Source: Treponema_I sp045597345
GTDB taxonomy: Bacteria > Spirochaetota > Spirochaetia > Treponematales > Treponemataceae
Direction of reading: 5' to 3'
DNA: 64,000 nucleotides
Assembly (NCBI GenBank): GCA_045597345.1
Contig: JAZLJW010000047.1
Span: forward strand, 1 to 64,000
This document shows, one piece after another, positions 33,317 to 42,325 of this stretch. A program made the translations under genes and the position numbers. The notes below the pieces were generated by a model. The model saw nothing but the letters and a program-made list of their open reading frames with translations, ran no database searches and was not told the DNA's origin. Positions within the stretch are counted from its first letter, which is position 1; each line of letters begins with the position of its first letter.

Positions 33317-35137
33317 ATGTCGCAAATTGAAGAGCTTGAAAAACAGATTGCAGAACTTCCATCAGGATATATAACACATAGGACCGTAAATAAGAAAATC
33401 TACTACTACCGACAGGGGTCAAAAGACGGTGAACAGTTCAGTATCCGTATTCCAGATGATGAAGTTGATTCTGTTTCTGAAAAAATAGCATTACGAAAGT
33501 TGCTTGAAAGACAACTGAAATCATTACATGTCGCATCTCCTGACAGAAAAACAGTTTCTGAAAAACTGATACTCACCTCAAGCGTTATCACTGGCTCTGT
33601 ATTACGAAACTTTTCAGAACCGGCAAAACGATTCCAGAAAAGAGACTGTTTTAATACTGTTGAAAAATATGTGTATGGAGAAACTGAAGACAAGGTTTGT
33701 GTTGTATATGGACTTCGCCGCACTGGAAAAACTACTCTTCTTAAACAGATTATGGCAGGTTTTAATGAAGAAACGTTTTCAAGAACTGCGTACATTAAAT
33801 GCCGGATAACTGACACGATTGCAAATCTCAACAGAGACATTATCCAGCTTCGGGATGCAGGTTATACATATCTTTTTATTGATGAAGTTACCTTAATCGA
33901 AGATTTTATAGATTCCTCTTCACTCTTTTCTGATGTTTTCGCAGCTCAGGGAATAAAAATTGTTCTTTCTGGAACTGATTCCCTTGGGTTCCATTTTGCA
34001 ATTAATGATGAACTCTATGACCGCGCCATTATGGTACACACAACGTATATTCCATTTAAGGAACATTCGCGTCTTCTCGGAATCAATGACATTGATGAAT
34101 ATATACGGTACGGAGGAACGCTGAAAGCTGGCGAAATTGATTTTGATAACAGAGAAGTAAATGCAAAAGATGCTTCCTTTCGTGACAATGAATCAACACG
34201 TTACTACATCGACACTGCTATCTGTTCTAATATCCAGCACTCTCTTGAATGTTTCAAGGACGGAAAATACTTCCGTCAGCTCAGGACTTTGTATGAGGCA
34301 GATGAACTTACAAATGCAATCAACAGAATAATTGAAAGTTTCAACCATGATTTTACCGTGAAGATTATTACAAGACTCTTTAAGTCTCATGACTTAGGTT
34401 CTGCTGCTCAGCAGCTACGGTCTGCGAAAAACGAAAATAACCGTTCTACAATTCTTGATGAAATTGATACTGATAAAATCCTGGAAAGTCTCAAAAAAAT
34501 TCTTTCAATCAAGGAAAAAGAAGAACAGTCAATCGGAATAACGCCGGTTCATATCGAAGAAATCAAAGAATATCTTACATCTCTGGATTTGATTGAAAAG
34601 GTAAACATAGAACGGCGCTACGCTGATAATACATCGCTGAATTCAACAGAAGTCTATTACATTTTCACTCAGCCAGGCATGCGTTATTGTCAGGCCCAGG
34701 CTTTAATCTATTCTCTTTTGAAAGATCCTCAGGTTGATGCACTTGATATTAACCTGAAAAAACTCATCACCACAAAGATTTCAGAAGATGTTATTGGGCG
34801 CATGCTGGAAGATATCGTACTGCTGGAAACCAGAAAATCCCTTTCAAAAAAATGGAACAACAAAGAGGAAGCATTCAAACTCCAGTTCTCGGATGGCGAA
34901 TTTGATATGATAATTACTGACCGGGAAAATGGATCCTGCAGGATTTATGAAGTAAAGCATTCAAAGGAAAGATTTGAAAAACAGTACCAGCACCTTATCA
35001 ACAAAGAGAAGCTGGAACTAACAGAAAAAATCTATGGACAGATTCTTTCACGGACAGTCCTCTATAAAGGTGAGAATTGCATAGAAGAAAACGGAATTGA
35101 ATATAAAAATGTTGAAGAATATTTGAAGGAATTATAA
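33317..35137 (+). CDS. AAA ATPase with N-terminal extension and PD-(D/E)XK C-terminus
   Basis: This protein has about 606 residues. It begins with an extension (1-90) containing GYITHRTVNKKIYYYRQG, not found in the shorter relatives here. Walker A GLRRTGKTT is at 132-140 and Walker B YLFIDEVTLIEDF near 190, followed by IVLSGTDSLGF. The C-terminal domain has GEFDMIIT and YEVKHSKE, retaining the Asp and Glu-x-Lys of a PD-(D/E)XK nuclease. A start at GTG 33311 is also possible. It is the third palindrome-headed ATPase in 9 kb and the longest. Confidence 0.85.
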   Translation: MSQIEELEKQIAELPSGYITHRTVNKKIYYYRQGSKDGEQFSIRIPDDEVDSVSEKIALRKLLERQLKSLHVASPDRKTVSEKLILTSSVITGSVLRNFSEPAKRFQKRDCFNTVEKYVYGETEDKVCVVYGLRRTGKTTLLKQIMAGFNEETFSRTAYIKCRITDTIANLNRDIIQLRDAGYTYLFIDEVTLIEDFIDSSSLFSDVFAAQGIKIVLSGTDSLGFHFAINDELYDRAIMVHTTYIPFKEHSRLLGINDIDEYIRYGGTLKAGEIDFDNREVNAKDASFRDNESTRYYIDTAICSNIQHSLECFKDGKYFRQLRTLYEADELTNAINRIIESFNHDFTVKIITRLFKSHDLGSAAQQLRSAKNENNRSTILDEIDTDKILESLKKILSIKEKEEQSIGITPVHIEEIKEYLTSLDLIEKVNIERRYADNTSLNSTEVYYIFTQPGMRYCQAQALIYSLLKDPQVDALDINLKKLITTKISEDVIGRMLEDIVLLETRKSLSKKWNNKEEAFKLQFSDGEFDMIITDRENGSCRIYEVKHSKERFEKQYQHLINKEKLELTEKIYGQILSRTVLYKGENCIEENGIEYKNVEEYLKEL

Positions 35138-35229
35138 AAGCAATGAACCTGGCTGAATTGCAGTAATATTTTCCCACAGAATGCCAATTCCCCTTTACAA
35201 TAAAGCATCAAGCCGTAAAGGAGGAAAAT

Positions 35230-36624
35230 ATGGCTGAAGAAAAAAAAGGACTGACAAAGAAAAATGTTGTCGGTTATGCCTTTGGTGACTTGGGTGGCTG
35301 CATGACCTTTACCCTGATGGGGGCAATGGTTACCCGGTATTATACCAACGTACTGCACGTTAATACCGTTATTCTTGCAACGCTGCTGCTGATCTGGAAT
35401 GTCTGGGATGCTGTAAATGACCCGATGATGGGTGCCTTAATGGACAAGATGTTTGCAAAGCATCAGGATAAGCGCGGTAAGTTCCGCCCCTGGCTGCTCC
35501 GTTCAACACCGCTTCTGGCCATAACTGCCGTTGTTTTCTGGACCGTTCCTACCTTCTTTGAAGGAACTGCCATGCTGGTTGTTCTGTTCTTCTGCAAGAT
35601 TCTGTATGAAGGTATGTATACCATGTTCAACATCCCCATGGGGTCTCTGCTTTCTGCCATGGCCAATACGGATAACGAACGCGCCAAACTGTCATCGGCC
35701 CGCGGTTTCGGCTCCATGATCGGTAACATTATCCCTATGATGATCATGCCTCAGATGCTGTCGGCCTGGGGGGATACCAGTAAGGCATTCGGCATTGGTG
35801 GTGCTGTCTGTGCCGCCATCGGATTTGTGTTCTGCTTCCTGCACTATGCCTGGACGGAAGAACGCAATGTATCAGTTTCATCAGAAGATGCCGCCAACGT
35901 AAAAATGTCGGATATCTTTGGCGTTTTCAGACATAACCGGCCTTTTGTGGCCCTTTGTATCCACGGTATTGCCATCTGTACCATGCAGTATGTCAATTCT
36001 ACCCTGGGAACTTATATGTATGCCGATGTTCTGGGAAATGTAGGCCTGATGAGTGCTGCCAGCGGTATCGGTATGGTTCTGGGGCTGCCAATCCTGATTT
36101 TTACCCCGAAACTGGCTAAGAAATTCTCTCTTGAAGGCATTATCCGCTACGGACTGCTTATTTCTGCCGCCATGTACATCGTACTGTTCGGTGTTCTTTC
36201 TGTAACCATGATTAACCCCTGGATCTTCATTATCTGGACTTCTCTGGGTATGTCTTTTGCCATGATTTCCATCTACATGCAGTGGGGTCTGGTGGGAGAA
36301 GCCATTGACTACAATGAAATGGTTACCGGTAAACGCACCGAAGGCTCTATCTACGGAACATTCAACCTGTGCCGCCGCATCGGTCAGACTGTTGGTAACA
36401 GTGCTGCTGTTCTGGCCCTTGGCTGGATCGGCTACGATGCCGTTATCGCTCAGGCTGGCGGACAGCAGTCTGCTGGTGCCATTGCCGGCATCAAGGCTCT
36501 GTGCCTTCTGGTTCCCGGTATCTTCCTGATTATTTCGTGGGCATCATTCAAATTCGTTTGGAACATCAAACCAGAAACCCGCCAGCAGCTTAAGGCATTT
36601 AAAGAAGGAAAAGGAGCTGAATGA
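35230..36624 (+). CDS. GPH-family sugar:cation symporter
   Basis: This is a 464-residue, twelve-helix secondary transporter. VGYAFGDLGGCMTFTLMG at the N-terminus, WNVWDAVNDPMMGALMDK and KRGKFRPWLL are GPH (glycoside-pentoside-hexuronide) signatures. E. coli YihO and YihP, the proposed sulfoquinovose importer and sulfonate exporter, belong to this family, so import of a sulfosugar or export of the C3 sulfonate is plausible in this setting. AGGAGG precedes the ATG. Its stop overlaps the start of the carboxylesterase gene (ATGA). Confidence 0.9.
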   Translation: MAEEKKGLTKKNVVGYAFGDLGGCMTFTLMGAMVTRYYTNVLHVNTVILATLLLIWNVWDAVNDPMMGALMDKMFAKHQDKRGKFRPWLLRSTPLLAITAVVFWTVPTFFEGTAMLVVLFFCKILYEGMYTMFNIPMGSLLSAMANTDNERAKLSSARGFGSMIGNIIPMMIMPQMLSAWGDTSKAFGIGGAVCAAIGFVFCFLHYAWTEERNVSVSSEDAANVKMSDIFGVFRHNRPFVALCIHGIAICTMQYVNSTLGTYMYADVLGNVGLMSAASGIGMVLGLPILIFTPKLAKKFSLEGIIRYGLLISAAMYIVLFGVLSVTMINPWIFIIWTSLGMSFAMISIYMQWGLVGEAIDYNEMVTGKRTEGSIYGTFNLCRRIGQTVGNSAAVLALGWIGYDAVIAQAGGQQSAGAIAGIKALCLLVPGIFLIISWASFKFVWNIKPETRQQLKAFKEGKGAE

Positions 36625-37991
36625 TGGTGCTTCAGACAAACTGTGGTGCCATCCGCGGTACATCCTGCGAACTGTCCGGCGTAACCGCCTTTAAGGGAAT
36701 CCGCTATGCCGCTGCCGGCCGCTGGGAATATCCGGCCATTGTAACCCATTGGGATGGCGAGTATGACGCTACCCGGTACGGAAACTGCTCGTACCAGCCA
36801 CGGTCGTTCTACGATGAATCAAAGACGGCAGAAAAGGCGTTCTACTACAACGAATTCCGGAAAGGCGAAACCTATACCTACAGCGAAGACTGTCTGTTCT
36901 TGAATATCTGGAAGCCGGACAGTGCAACAGCTGACAGTAAGCTGCCGGTTATCTTCTATATCCACGGCGGTGGGTTTACCGGTGGCTGCGGTCACGAAAA
37001 ACATTTTGACGGTCCTGCCTGGGCCACAAAAGACTGTATCGCCGTAACCATCAATTACCGGCTGGGGCCGTTGGGATTTCTGGTATTGCCGGAACTGGCT
37101 GCAGAAGTCGGCCACACGGGTAACTACGGACTCTTTGACCAGCTGACGGCCCTGCAGTGGGTACACGACAATATTGCTGCCTTTGGCGGTGACCCGGATA
37201 ACGTGACCATTATGGGGCAGAGCGCCGGTGCCATGAGTGTGCAGCAGCTTCTGTTAAGCCCTCTGGCAAAGCCCTATATTGCCAAAGCGGTGCTCAGCAG
37301 CGGCGGTGGCGTAAATAAGATGTTTGGCGGCTACAACCCGCCCGAAAAGCGGTATGACTACTGGAAAGCCGTAATGGAACGCTGCGGCTGTGCAACGCTG
37401 GAAGAATTCCGTGCCGTAGAGGTAGAAAAACTGCTGGCGGTATCCAAGGAACTGCAGAAAGAGATGAAAATGGGTATGGCCAGTGCGCCCTGTACGGATG
37501 GCGTATTTACCCCAAAGGCTCCCATGGATATCGTGGCTGCAGGAGAGCAGGCTGCCGTGCCTTTGCTGTTGGGAACCACCAGCCATGACATTTTTCCGCC
37601 CATTCTGCATTCCATGGCCGTAGACTTCTGCCAGACCATGGCAACGGCAAAAAAGACGCCGGCTTATGCCTGGTTCTTTAACCGGATGCTGCCCGGTGAC
37701 AAAAACGGCGCCTGGCACAGTGCAGACCTGTGGTACTGGTTCGGAACTCTGGCCCACTGCTGGCGTCCTTTTACGGACAAAGACCGGCAGTTGAGTGACG
37801 AAATGGTAACCCGTCTGGCAGCCTTTGCCCGTACCGGTAATCCCAATGCACCGGGACTGGTTGAATGGCAGCCGGTTACAGAAAAAAGCCGGAAAGTGCT
37901 GGTTTTAGGCGAAAAGCCCACCCACATGGGCAAGGCCAGTAAATTAAAGCTGTTCTGGACCATGCTGACCAATAAGGCAGTAGGGGAATAA
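36621..37991 (+). CDS. Carboxylesterase, type B family
   Basis: In this 456-residue alpha/beta-hydrolase the oxyanion segment YIHGGGFTGGC is near residue 115 and the nucleophile elbow TIMGQSAGAMS near 195. FGGDPDNV and NYGLFDQLTALQWVHDNI are family hallmarks, and a His in the C-terminal half completes the triad. No signal peptide is seen, so it is cytoplasmic. It is translationally coupled to the GPH transporter, so it probably de-esterifies what the transporter imports; removal of acyl groups from sulfolipid derivatives is an attractive but unproven guess. Confidence 0.9.
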   Translation: MMVLQTNCGAIRGTSCELSGVTAFKGIRYAAAGRWEYPAIVTHWDGEYDATRYGNCSYQPRSFYDESKTAEKAFYYNEFRKGETYTYSEDCLFLNIWKPDSATADSKLPVIFYIHGGGFTGGCGHEKHFDGPAWATKDCIAVTINYRLGPLGFLVLPELAAEVGHTGNYGLFDQLTALQWVHDNIAAFGGDPDNVTIMGQSAGAMSVQQLLLSPLAKPYIAKAVLSSGGGVNKMFGGYNPPEKRYDYWKAVMERCGCATLEEFRAVEVEKLLAVSKELQKEMKMGMASAPCTDGVFTPKAPMDIVAAGEQAAVPLLLGTTSHDIFPPILHSMAVDFCQTMATAKKTPAYAWFFNRMLPGDKNGAWHSADLWYWFGTLAHCWRPFTDKDRQLSDEMVTRLAAFARTGNPNAPGLVEWQPVTEKSRKVLVLGEKPTHMGKASKLKLFWTMLTNKAVGE

Positions 37992-37994
37992 AAA

Positions 37995-38060
37995 AATTGG
38001 CGCCACGGACGGCGCCATAAACGTCGGGTTTTGCATCAACAAACCGTCCGTCAGTGTTGT
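37995..38060. repeat. Palindromic gene-end repeat (variant)
   Basis: GGCGCCACGGACGGCGCC is followed by GGGTTTTGC. It is related to the longer elements at about 45.4 and 56.8 kb and lies directly after a stop codon. Confidence 0.65.
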
Positions 38061-38182
38061 AGGTTCACATTTGTGGTCTGTGTCAAAAATTGACTATGAC
38101 CAGTGAAAAAAACGGAATGATAGGTCAAAGTTTCAGCCTTACAATCTGTACTATAAACACTGTCTGACCGGAAGGTCGAATA

Positions 38183-38312
38183 AAAGGAGGTGTGATAAAA
38201 ATACATCCGTGTATTTTTACCACAGGCAGTTGAAAAAGCGTTGCTTTCCAACTGCTTATACAGCACTTCCATGTGCTGCCGCTATTGCGGTGGCGTAAAA
38301 AAGGAGGACATT
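38183..38312 (+). promoter_or_regulatory. Structured leader of the sugar-binding protein gene
   Basis: The leader holds AAAGGAGGTGTGA, a perfect AAAAATACA/TGTATTTTT hairpin (about 38196-38217), a second hairpin with GCAGTT/AACTGC arms (38226-38255) and, at 38273-38294, the shared GTGCTGCCGCT ... CGGTGGC element, then AAGGAGG before the ATG. A TATAAA near 38150 may be the -10. The set of nested stems suggests control after transcription starts. Confidence 0.55.
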
Positions 38313-39605
38313 ATGAAATTAAAAGTTGTATCGCTGTTATTTATTGCTGCAACACTTGCTGCGCTGTTTACTGGTTGCAGCAATAAACCCAAAAACACCA
38401 ACATTACATTCTTTACCACAGAAACCGGTAAAGATGATTACTTCATGGATTTGATTCGGGACTTTGAATCAAAGAATGAAGGTATCAAAGTTGAATATAT
38501 TGCAGCTGGTGACGACCAGCTTGCTGCCTGGATGGCCCTGTATGCCAGTAAAGAAGGCCCAACCGTATCACTTATGGACCCCATCAATGTATGGGAAAAT
38601 CAGGAACGCATGCTGCCTCTTACCGGACACAAAATGATTGATAACATCAACAAAGATGCACTGAGCACTATGACTTTCGGTGGCGATGTTTACGCAGTTC
38701 CAATGACTGCTGCCGGTATCGGTATCCTGTATAATAAAGCTGTATGTGATAAAGCTGTTGGCGGAAACTTTGATCCTGCTTCCATCAAAACGATCAATGA
38801 TCTTGAAGACCTGTTCAAGAAAATTGAAGCTACCGGTGTTGCTGCCAGCTGTCTTACCGGTGTTAACTGGTCTCTGGGTGCACACTTCCTGTGTCAGACC
38901 TACGGTGCTGCCCATGGTTCAACTGCTGACCGTGTAAATTATGTAAACAGCATTATTGCCGGAAAAACCAAAGAAATTGAAAATCCTGTATTCAACGGAT
39001 ACATGGATACTTTTGACCTGATTGCTAAATACAACATCAACAAGGCAGACCCACTGGTAGGGGACGTAAACGTAGATGCTGCAAATCTGGCTTCAGGAAA
39101 ATGCGGTACCTGGTTTATGGGTGACTGGGCATGGACCTACCTTGCAGGTATTGCTGCAGCTGATGCTGAATTCGGACTGCTGCCAATTCCACACAGCAAC
39201 GATACGTCAGATGTTCTTAATTCAAGCATTCCAACTTCATATGCAAAAGGCTACTGTATCGATAAAAGCCAGAACACGGAAGAACAGCAGGCAGCCGGTC
39301 TTAAATTCATTGAATACCTTACTTCGGATGCCTATGCCATTGAACGCACTGCCGTAGTTTGTGGTCAGGCTATGCCTGTTAAAAACTTCAATGCTCAGGA
39401 TCGTCTGAGTCCTCTGGGAAAATCTACTGCCAGCTACATGGCCAGTGGAAAAATCTATGACTTCTATGGAACACCTAATCTGTGTCCATCAGACATCTGG
39501 TATGAGTGTGGTGCTTATATGTGTAAATATCTGGCAGGAAAATCTGACAGAGCTACTCTTGCTGCAGAAGTAGACACATACTGGACCAAACAGCAGCCTA
39601 GATAA
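38313..39605 (+). CDS. Sugar ABC transporter substrate-binding lipoprotein (family 1)
   Basis: In this 430-residue protein the lipoprotein signal ends at lipobox LFTGC. The start is set by AAGGAGG upstream of ATG 38313. NITFFTTETGKDDYF, PMTAAGIGILYNKAVCDK and GTWFMGDWAWTY are typical of family 1 solute-binding proteins for oligosaccharides or glycerol-linked sugars. With the two permease genes downstream it forms an importer; the ATPase is not in the window and is probably a shared MsmX/UgpC-like subunit. The locus suggests sulfoquinovose or sulfoquinovosyl glycerol as ligand (inference). Confidence 0.88.
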   Translation: MKLKVVSLLFIAATLAALFTGCSNKPKNTNITFFTTETGKDDYFMDLIRDFESKNEGIKVEYIAAGDDQLAAWMALYASKEGPTVSLMDPINVWENQERMLPLTGHKMIDNINKDALSTMTFGGDVYAVPMTAAGIGILYNKAVCDKAVGGNFDPASIKTINDLEDLFKKIEATGVAASCLTGVNWSLGAHFLCQTYGAAHGSTADRVNYVNSIIAGKTKEIENPVFNGYMDTFDLIAKYNINKADPLVGDVNVDAANLASGKCGTWFMGDWAWTYLAGIAAADAEFGLLPIPHSNDTSDVLNSSIPTSYAKGYCIDKSQNTEEQQAAGLKFIEYLTSDAYAIERTAVVCGQAMPVKNFNAQDRLSPLGKSTASYMASGKIYDFYGTPNLCPSDIWYECGAYMCKYLAGKSDRATLAAEVDTYWTKQQPR

Positions 39606-39613
39606 CCCGTCCG

Positions 39614-39651
39614 AAAAAGCTGGTCTGGTCATGCGCCGGCCAGCTTTTTTC
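39614..39651 (+). terminator. Terminator/attenuator after the binding-protein gene
   Basis: An AAAAAGCTGG/CCAGCTTTTT stem with a T run lies between the binding-protein and permease genes, allowing excess binding protein. Confidence 0.8.
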
Positions 39652-39685
39652 CGTTTAAAAACACAGTAAACAAAAACAGGTGTGT

Positions 39686-40555
39686 ATGGATAAAAAAAAG
39701 AACATCCTGCAATTTGTAGGATTCGCTTTACCCACAACCTTCATGTGGGTGTCTATTCTCATCATTCCATTCGTGTACGGTATCTGGATTACCTTTACTG
39801 ACTGGAATGGTCTTGCAATGAAAATCAATTACATCGGACTGAAAAACTACATCGATGTTCTGAAAGATCCTACGTTTCTGGATTCTTTCTGGAAAACGGT
39901 CATCTATGCTGTTTTTACCGTTATTTTCAGTAATGTTATCGGATTTCTGCTGGCTTTGGCCGTAACCAGTGGATTAAAGGCGCAGGGACTGTTCCGCGCC
40001 GGCTTTTTTACCCCGAACATCATTGGCGGTATCATTCTGGGATATATCTGGAATTTCATCTTTTCGTATGCCTTTACCGATATAGGCAAGGCTCTCAGTA
40101 TTGAATGGTTGAGTACTTCCTGGCTGACTCATCCCACCAGAGCCTTGATGGCACTGATTCTTGTCAGTTCCTGGCAGATGAGCGGTTATCTGATGGTTAT
40201 CTACATTGCAGGCCTTTCCAACGTTCCGAAAGAATTGCTGGAAGCTGCAAGGATTGATGGTGCCCGTAACGGCCAGATTATCCGCAGGGTAAAACTGCCT
40301 CTTATCCGAAACTCTGTTACCATCTGTCTGTTTCTTTCAATAACACGTACCTTTATGTCCTTTGATATGAACCTGTCGCTGACAGCCGGTGGTCCGTATA
40401 AATCTACGGAACTTATTGCATATAAGATATATCAGACTGCTTTTACCAGCATGGAATTCGGTAAAGGTCAGGCTCAGGCTATCGTACTGTTTGTTATCGT
40501 TACGGTTATTTCACTGCTGCAGGTGTACTTTACCCGAAAAGAAGGAGAACAGTGA
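39686..40555 (+). CDS. Sugar ABC transporter permease 1
   Basis: This is a membrane protein of 289 residues with six helices, MalF/UgpA type. The EAA loop is ELLEAARIDGARNGQIIRRV. ATG 39686 is preferred to the GTG six bases earlier. Its stop overlaps the start of the next permease gene (TGATG). Confidence 0.92.
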   Translation: MDKKKNILQFVGFALPTTFMWVSILIIPFVYGIWITFTDWNGLAMKINYIGLKNYIDVLKDPTFLDSFWKTVIYAVFTVIFSNVIGFLLALAVTSGLKAQGLFRAGFFTPNIIGGIILGYIWNFIFSYAFTDIGKALSIEWLSTSWLTHPTRALMALILVSSWQMSGYLMVIYIAGLSNVPKELLEAARIDGARNGQIIRRVKLPLIRNSVTICLFLSITRTFMSFDMNLSLTAGGPYKSTELIAYKIYQTAFTSMEFGKGQAQAIVLFVIVTVISLLQVYFTRKEGEQ

Positions 40556-41385
40556 TGAAACGAGAAGCTATAGCATCAAAAATCCGGTTTGCGGTTACGC
40601 TTCTGGTCCTGATTCTGTTCATGTTCCCGTTCTTTATTCTGGTTATCAACACATTCAAGACAACGGGAGAATTTATTGCGGCTCCTCTGGCACTGCCGCA
40701 TCATTTCAGTCTGGATAATTATGGTATTGCCATTGCCCGCATGAATTTCTGGAATGCCTTTACCAATACTGCGGTAGTTACCATTGGTGGAGTGCTGTTA
40801 AATACTTTGTTATCGTCCATGACCGGGTATCTGTTTGCCAGAAAAAAATGGAAAATCAACAGAATAATCTTCGCAGCGTTTCTGGCATCTATGGTTGCAC
40901 CGTTTCAGGTGTACATGATTCCGCTGGTTAAGCTGTATGGTGGATTTTTCGGCCTTTCAAATACTCGCTTTATCGTGGTGTATATTGCAGCCGGCCTGAA
41001 TATTCCCTTTGCCGTATTCCTGTATCACGGGTTCATAGAAGGTATTCCTGCAGAACTTGATGAAGCTGCCACCATTGATGGCTGCAGTTTTACCAAAACG
41101 TTCTTTCAGATTATTCTTCCACTGCTGCAACCTATTATTATTACGGTTACCGTCTTTGTTGCCATGGGAATTTGGAATGATTATCTGATGACCAGTCTGT
41201 TCCTTACGAAAATGCATACCAGAACTCTGGCACTGGCCATCAAGACATTCCTGACCAACCATACGGCAGAATATGCCCCCATGATGGCAGGCCTTTTTAT
41301 GAGTGTGCTTCCTGTCCTGATTTTCTATCTCATTGGACAGAAATACATTATTGAAGGTGTTGTAGCAGGCAGTGTTAAAGGCTGA
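40555..41385 (+). CDS. Sugar ABC transporter permease 2
   Basis: This is a 276-residue MalG/UgpE-type permease with six helices. The EAA loop is ELDEAATIDGCSFTKTFFQI, and the C-terminus IEGVVAGSVKG is the usual MalG-type end. It overlaps permease 1 by one base of the stop codon. The reading frame ends 11 bases into the convergent AraC gene, so the two genes share their last bases. Confidence 0.93.
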   Translation: MKREAIASKIRFAVTLLVLILFMFPFFILVINTFKTTGEFIAAPLALPHHFSLDNYGIAIARMNFWNAFTNTAVVTIGGVLLNTLLSSMTGYLFARKKWKINRIIFAAFLASMVAPFQVYMIPLVKLYGGFFGLSNTRFIVVYIAAGLNIPFAVFLYHGFIEGIPAELDEAATIDGCSFTKTFFQIILPLLQPIIITVTVFVAMGIWNDYLMTSLFLTKMHTRTLALAIKTFLTNHTAEYAPMMAGLFMSVLPVLIFYLIGQKYIIEGVVAGSVKG

Positions 41386-42211
41386 TTTGTTTTGATGGAT
41401 TGTACATACTGGGAGTACAACCGAATGCCTTTTTGAAGGTACTGATGAAAGACTTGGTGTTTGGAAAGCCATTCTGCAGAGCACAGTCCATCACGTTGAT
41501 TCGTGAGCGTGAAAGCTGCTCTGCAGCATGGCTTACCCGTACAAAGTTCAGATATGCCAGAAAGTTTACTCCCAACGTTTTCTTGAACAGTCTGGAAAAA
41601 TAACTTTCTGAATAGCTGAAATAATCAGCTACGGAATTCAGTGTTATGTCTTCACGGTAGTGCTGCTCAATGTATTCCGTAAGATTCTGAAGTAAGGTAA
41701 TATCCACGTCATTCTCTGTTTCTGTCGCACGTTTTTCAGTGTCCATGCAGTTGGCAGAGAGCAGCTGCAATAATTGGAAAATATGAGCCATGACAAACAG
41801 TTGGTGTTCAGGTGATTGTTCATTAGCGTTATACAGTTCTTCTGCAATAACTTTCATTTGCTTTGTCAGCTGCATATTGTGGTAATTATTGAGAAAAATT
41901 CGTTTCCCTACCCATTTTTCAACAAAATCAAGGGAAAGGATAATCGTCAGGCCGGTAAAGGTGTCTGTTGGAGATATACAGCGGCAGGAATGAAATTCGC
42001 AGCTGTTTACAATAACCCAGTCTGACTCTACCAGCTGGAAATTGCTGGAACTGGTATTGTATTGAATTTGTCCGTCCAGGTTGATGGTAACTTCTACACT
42101 GCGGTGCCAGTGCATGGAAACATCCAGCTTATGCCCCTGCAGATTATGCTTGTACAGCTTAACAGGTAACGTAGAGAATACATCGTTATGTGATTCGTAA
42201 ATCTGTGACAT
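41375..42211 (-). CDS. AraC-family transcriptional regulator
   Basis: In this 278-residue protein the N-terminal cupin-like domain (MHWHRSVEVTINLDGQ) binds an effector. The C-terminal double HTH shows LTEYIEQHYREDITLNSVADYFSYSESYFSRLFKKTLG and FVRVSHAAEQL ... FPNTKSFISTFKKAFGCTPSMY. It converges on the importer genes and points away from the isomerase operon, and is the likely activator of the sugar locus. ATG 42211 is preferred over 42271: TATAAT on this strand (42221-42226) ends nine bases before it, implying a leaderless transcript. Confidence 0.9.
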   Translation of the reverse strand: MSQIYESHNDVFSTLPVKLYKHNLQGHKLDVSMHWHRSVEVTINLDGQIQYNTSSSNFQLVESDWVIVNSCEFHSCRCISPTDTFTGLTIILSLDFVEKWVGKRIFLNNYHNMQLTKQMKVIAEELYNANEQSPEHQLFVMAHIFQLLQLLSANCMDTEKRATETENDVDITLLQNLTEYIEQHYREDITLNSVADYFSYSESYFSRLFKKTLGVNFLAYLNFVRVSHAAEQLSRSRINVMDCALQNGFPNTKSFISTFKKAFGCTPSMYNPSKQISL

Positions 42212-42260
42212 GGGTAGTGCATTATACCATATATTATGGAAATCCCGGCAATGTATATTA

Positions 42261-42300
42261 CCTTGAGTCAAGCTCAGACTGTCGGGCTTGGCTCAGGATT
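42261..42300. repeat. Dispersed repeat, CTTGGCTCAGGA variant
   Basis: CTTGAGTCAAGCTCAGAC is followed by GGGCTTGGCTCAGGAT, matching the copy at 33147-33212. It separates the AraC gene from the isomerase operon. Confidence 0.7.
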
Positions 42301-42325
42301 TTTGGAAAGGGCTTTCTATACTGGC

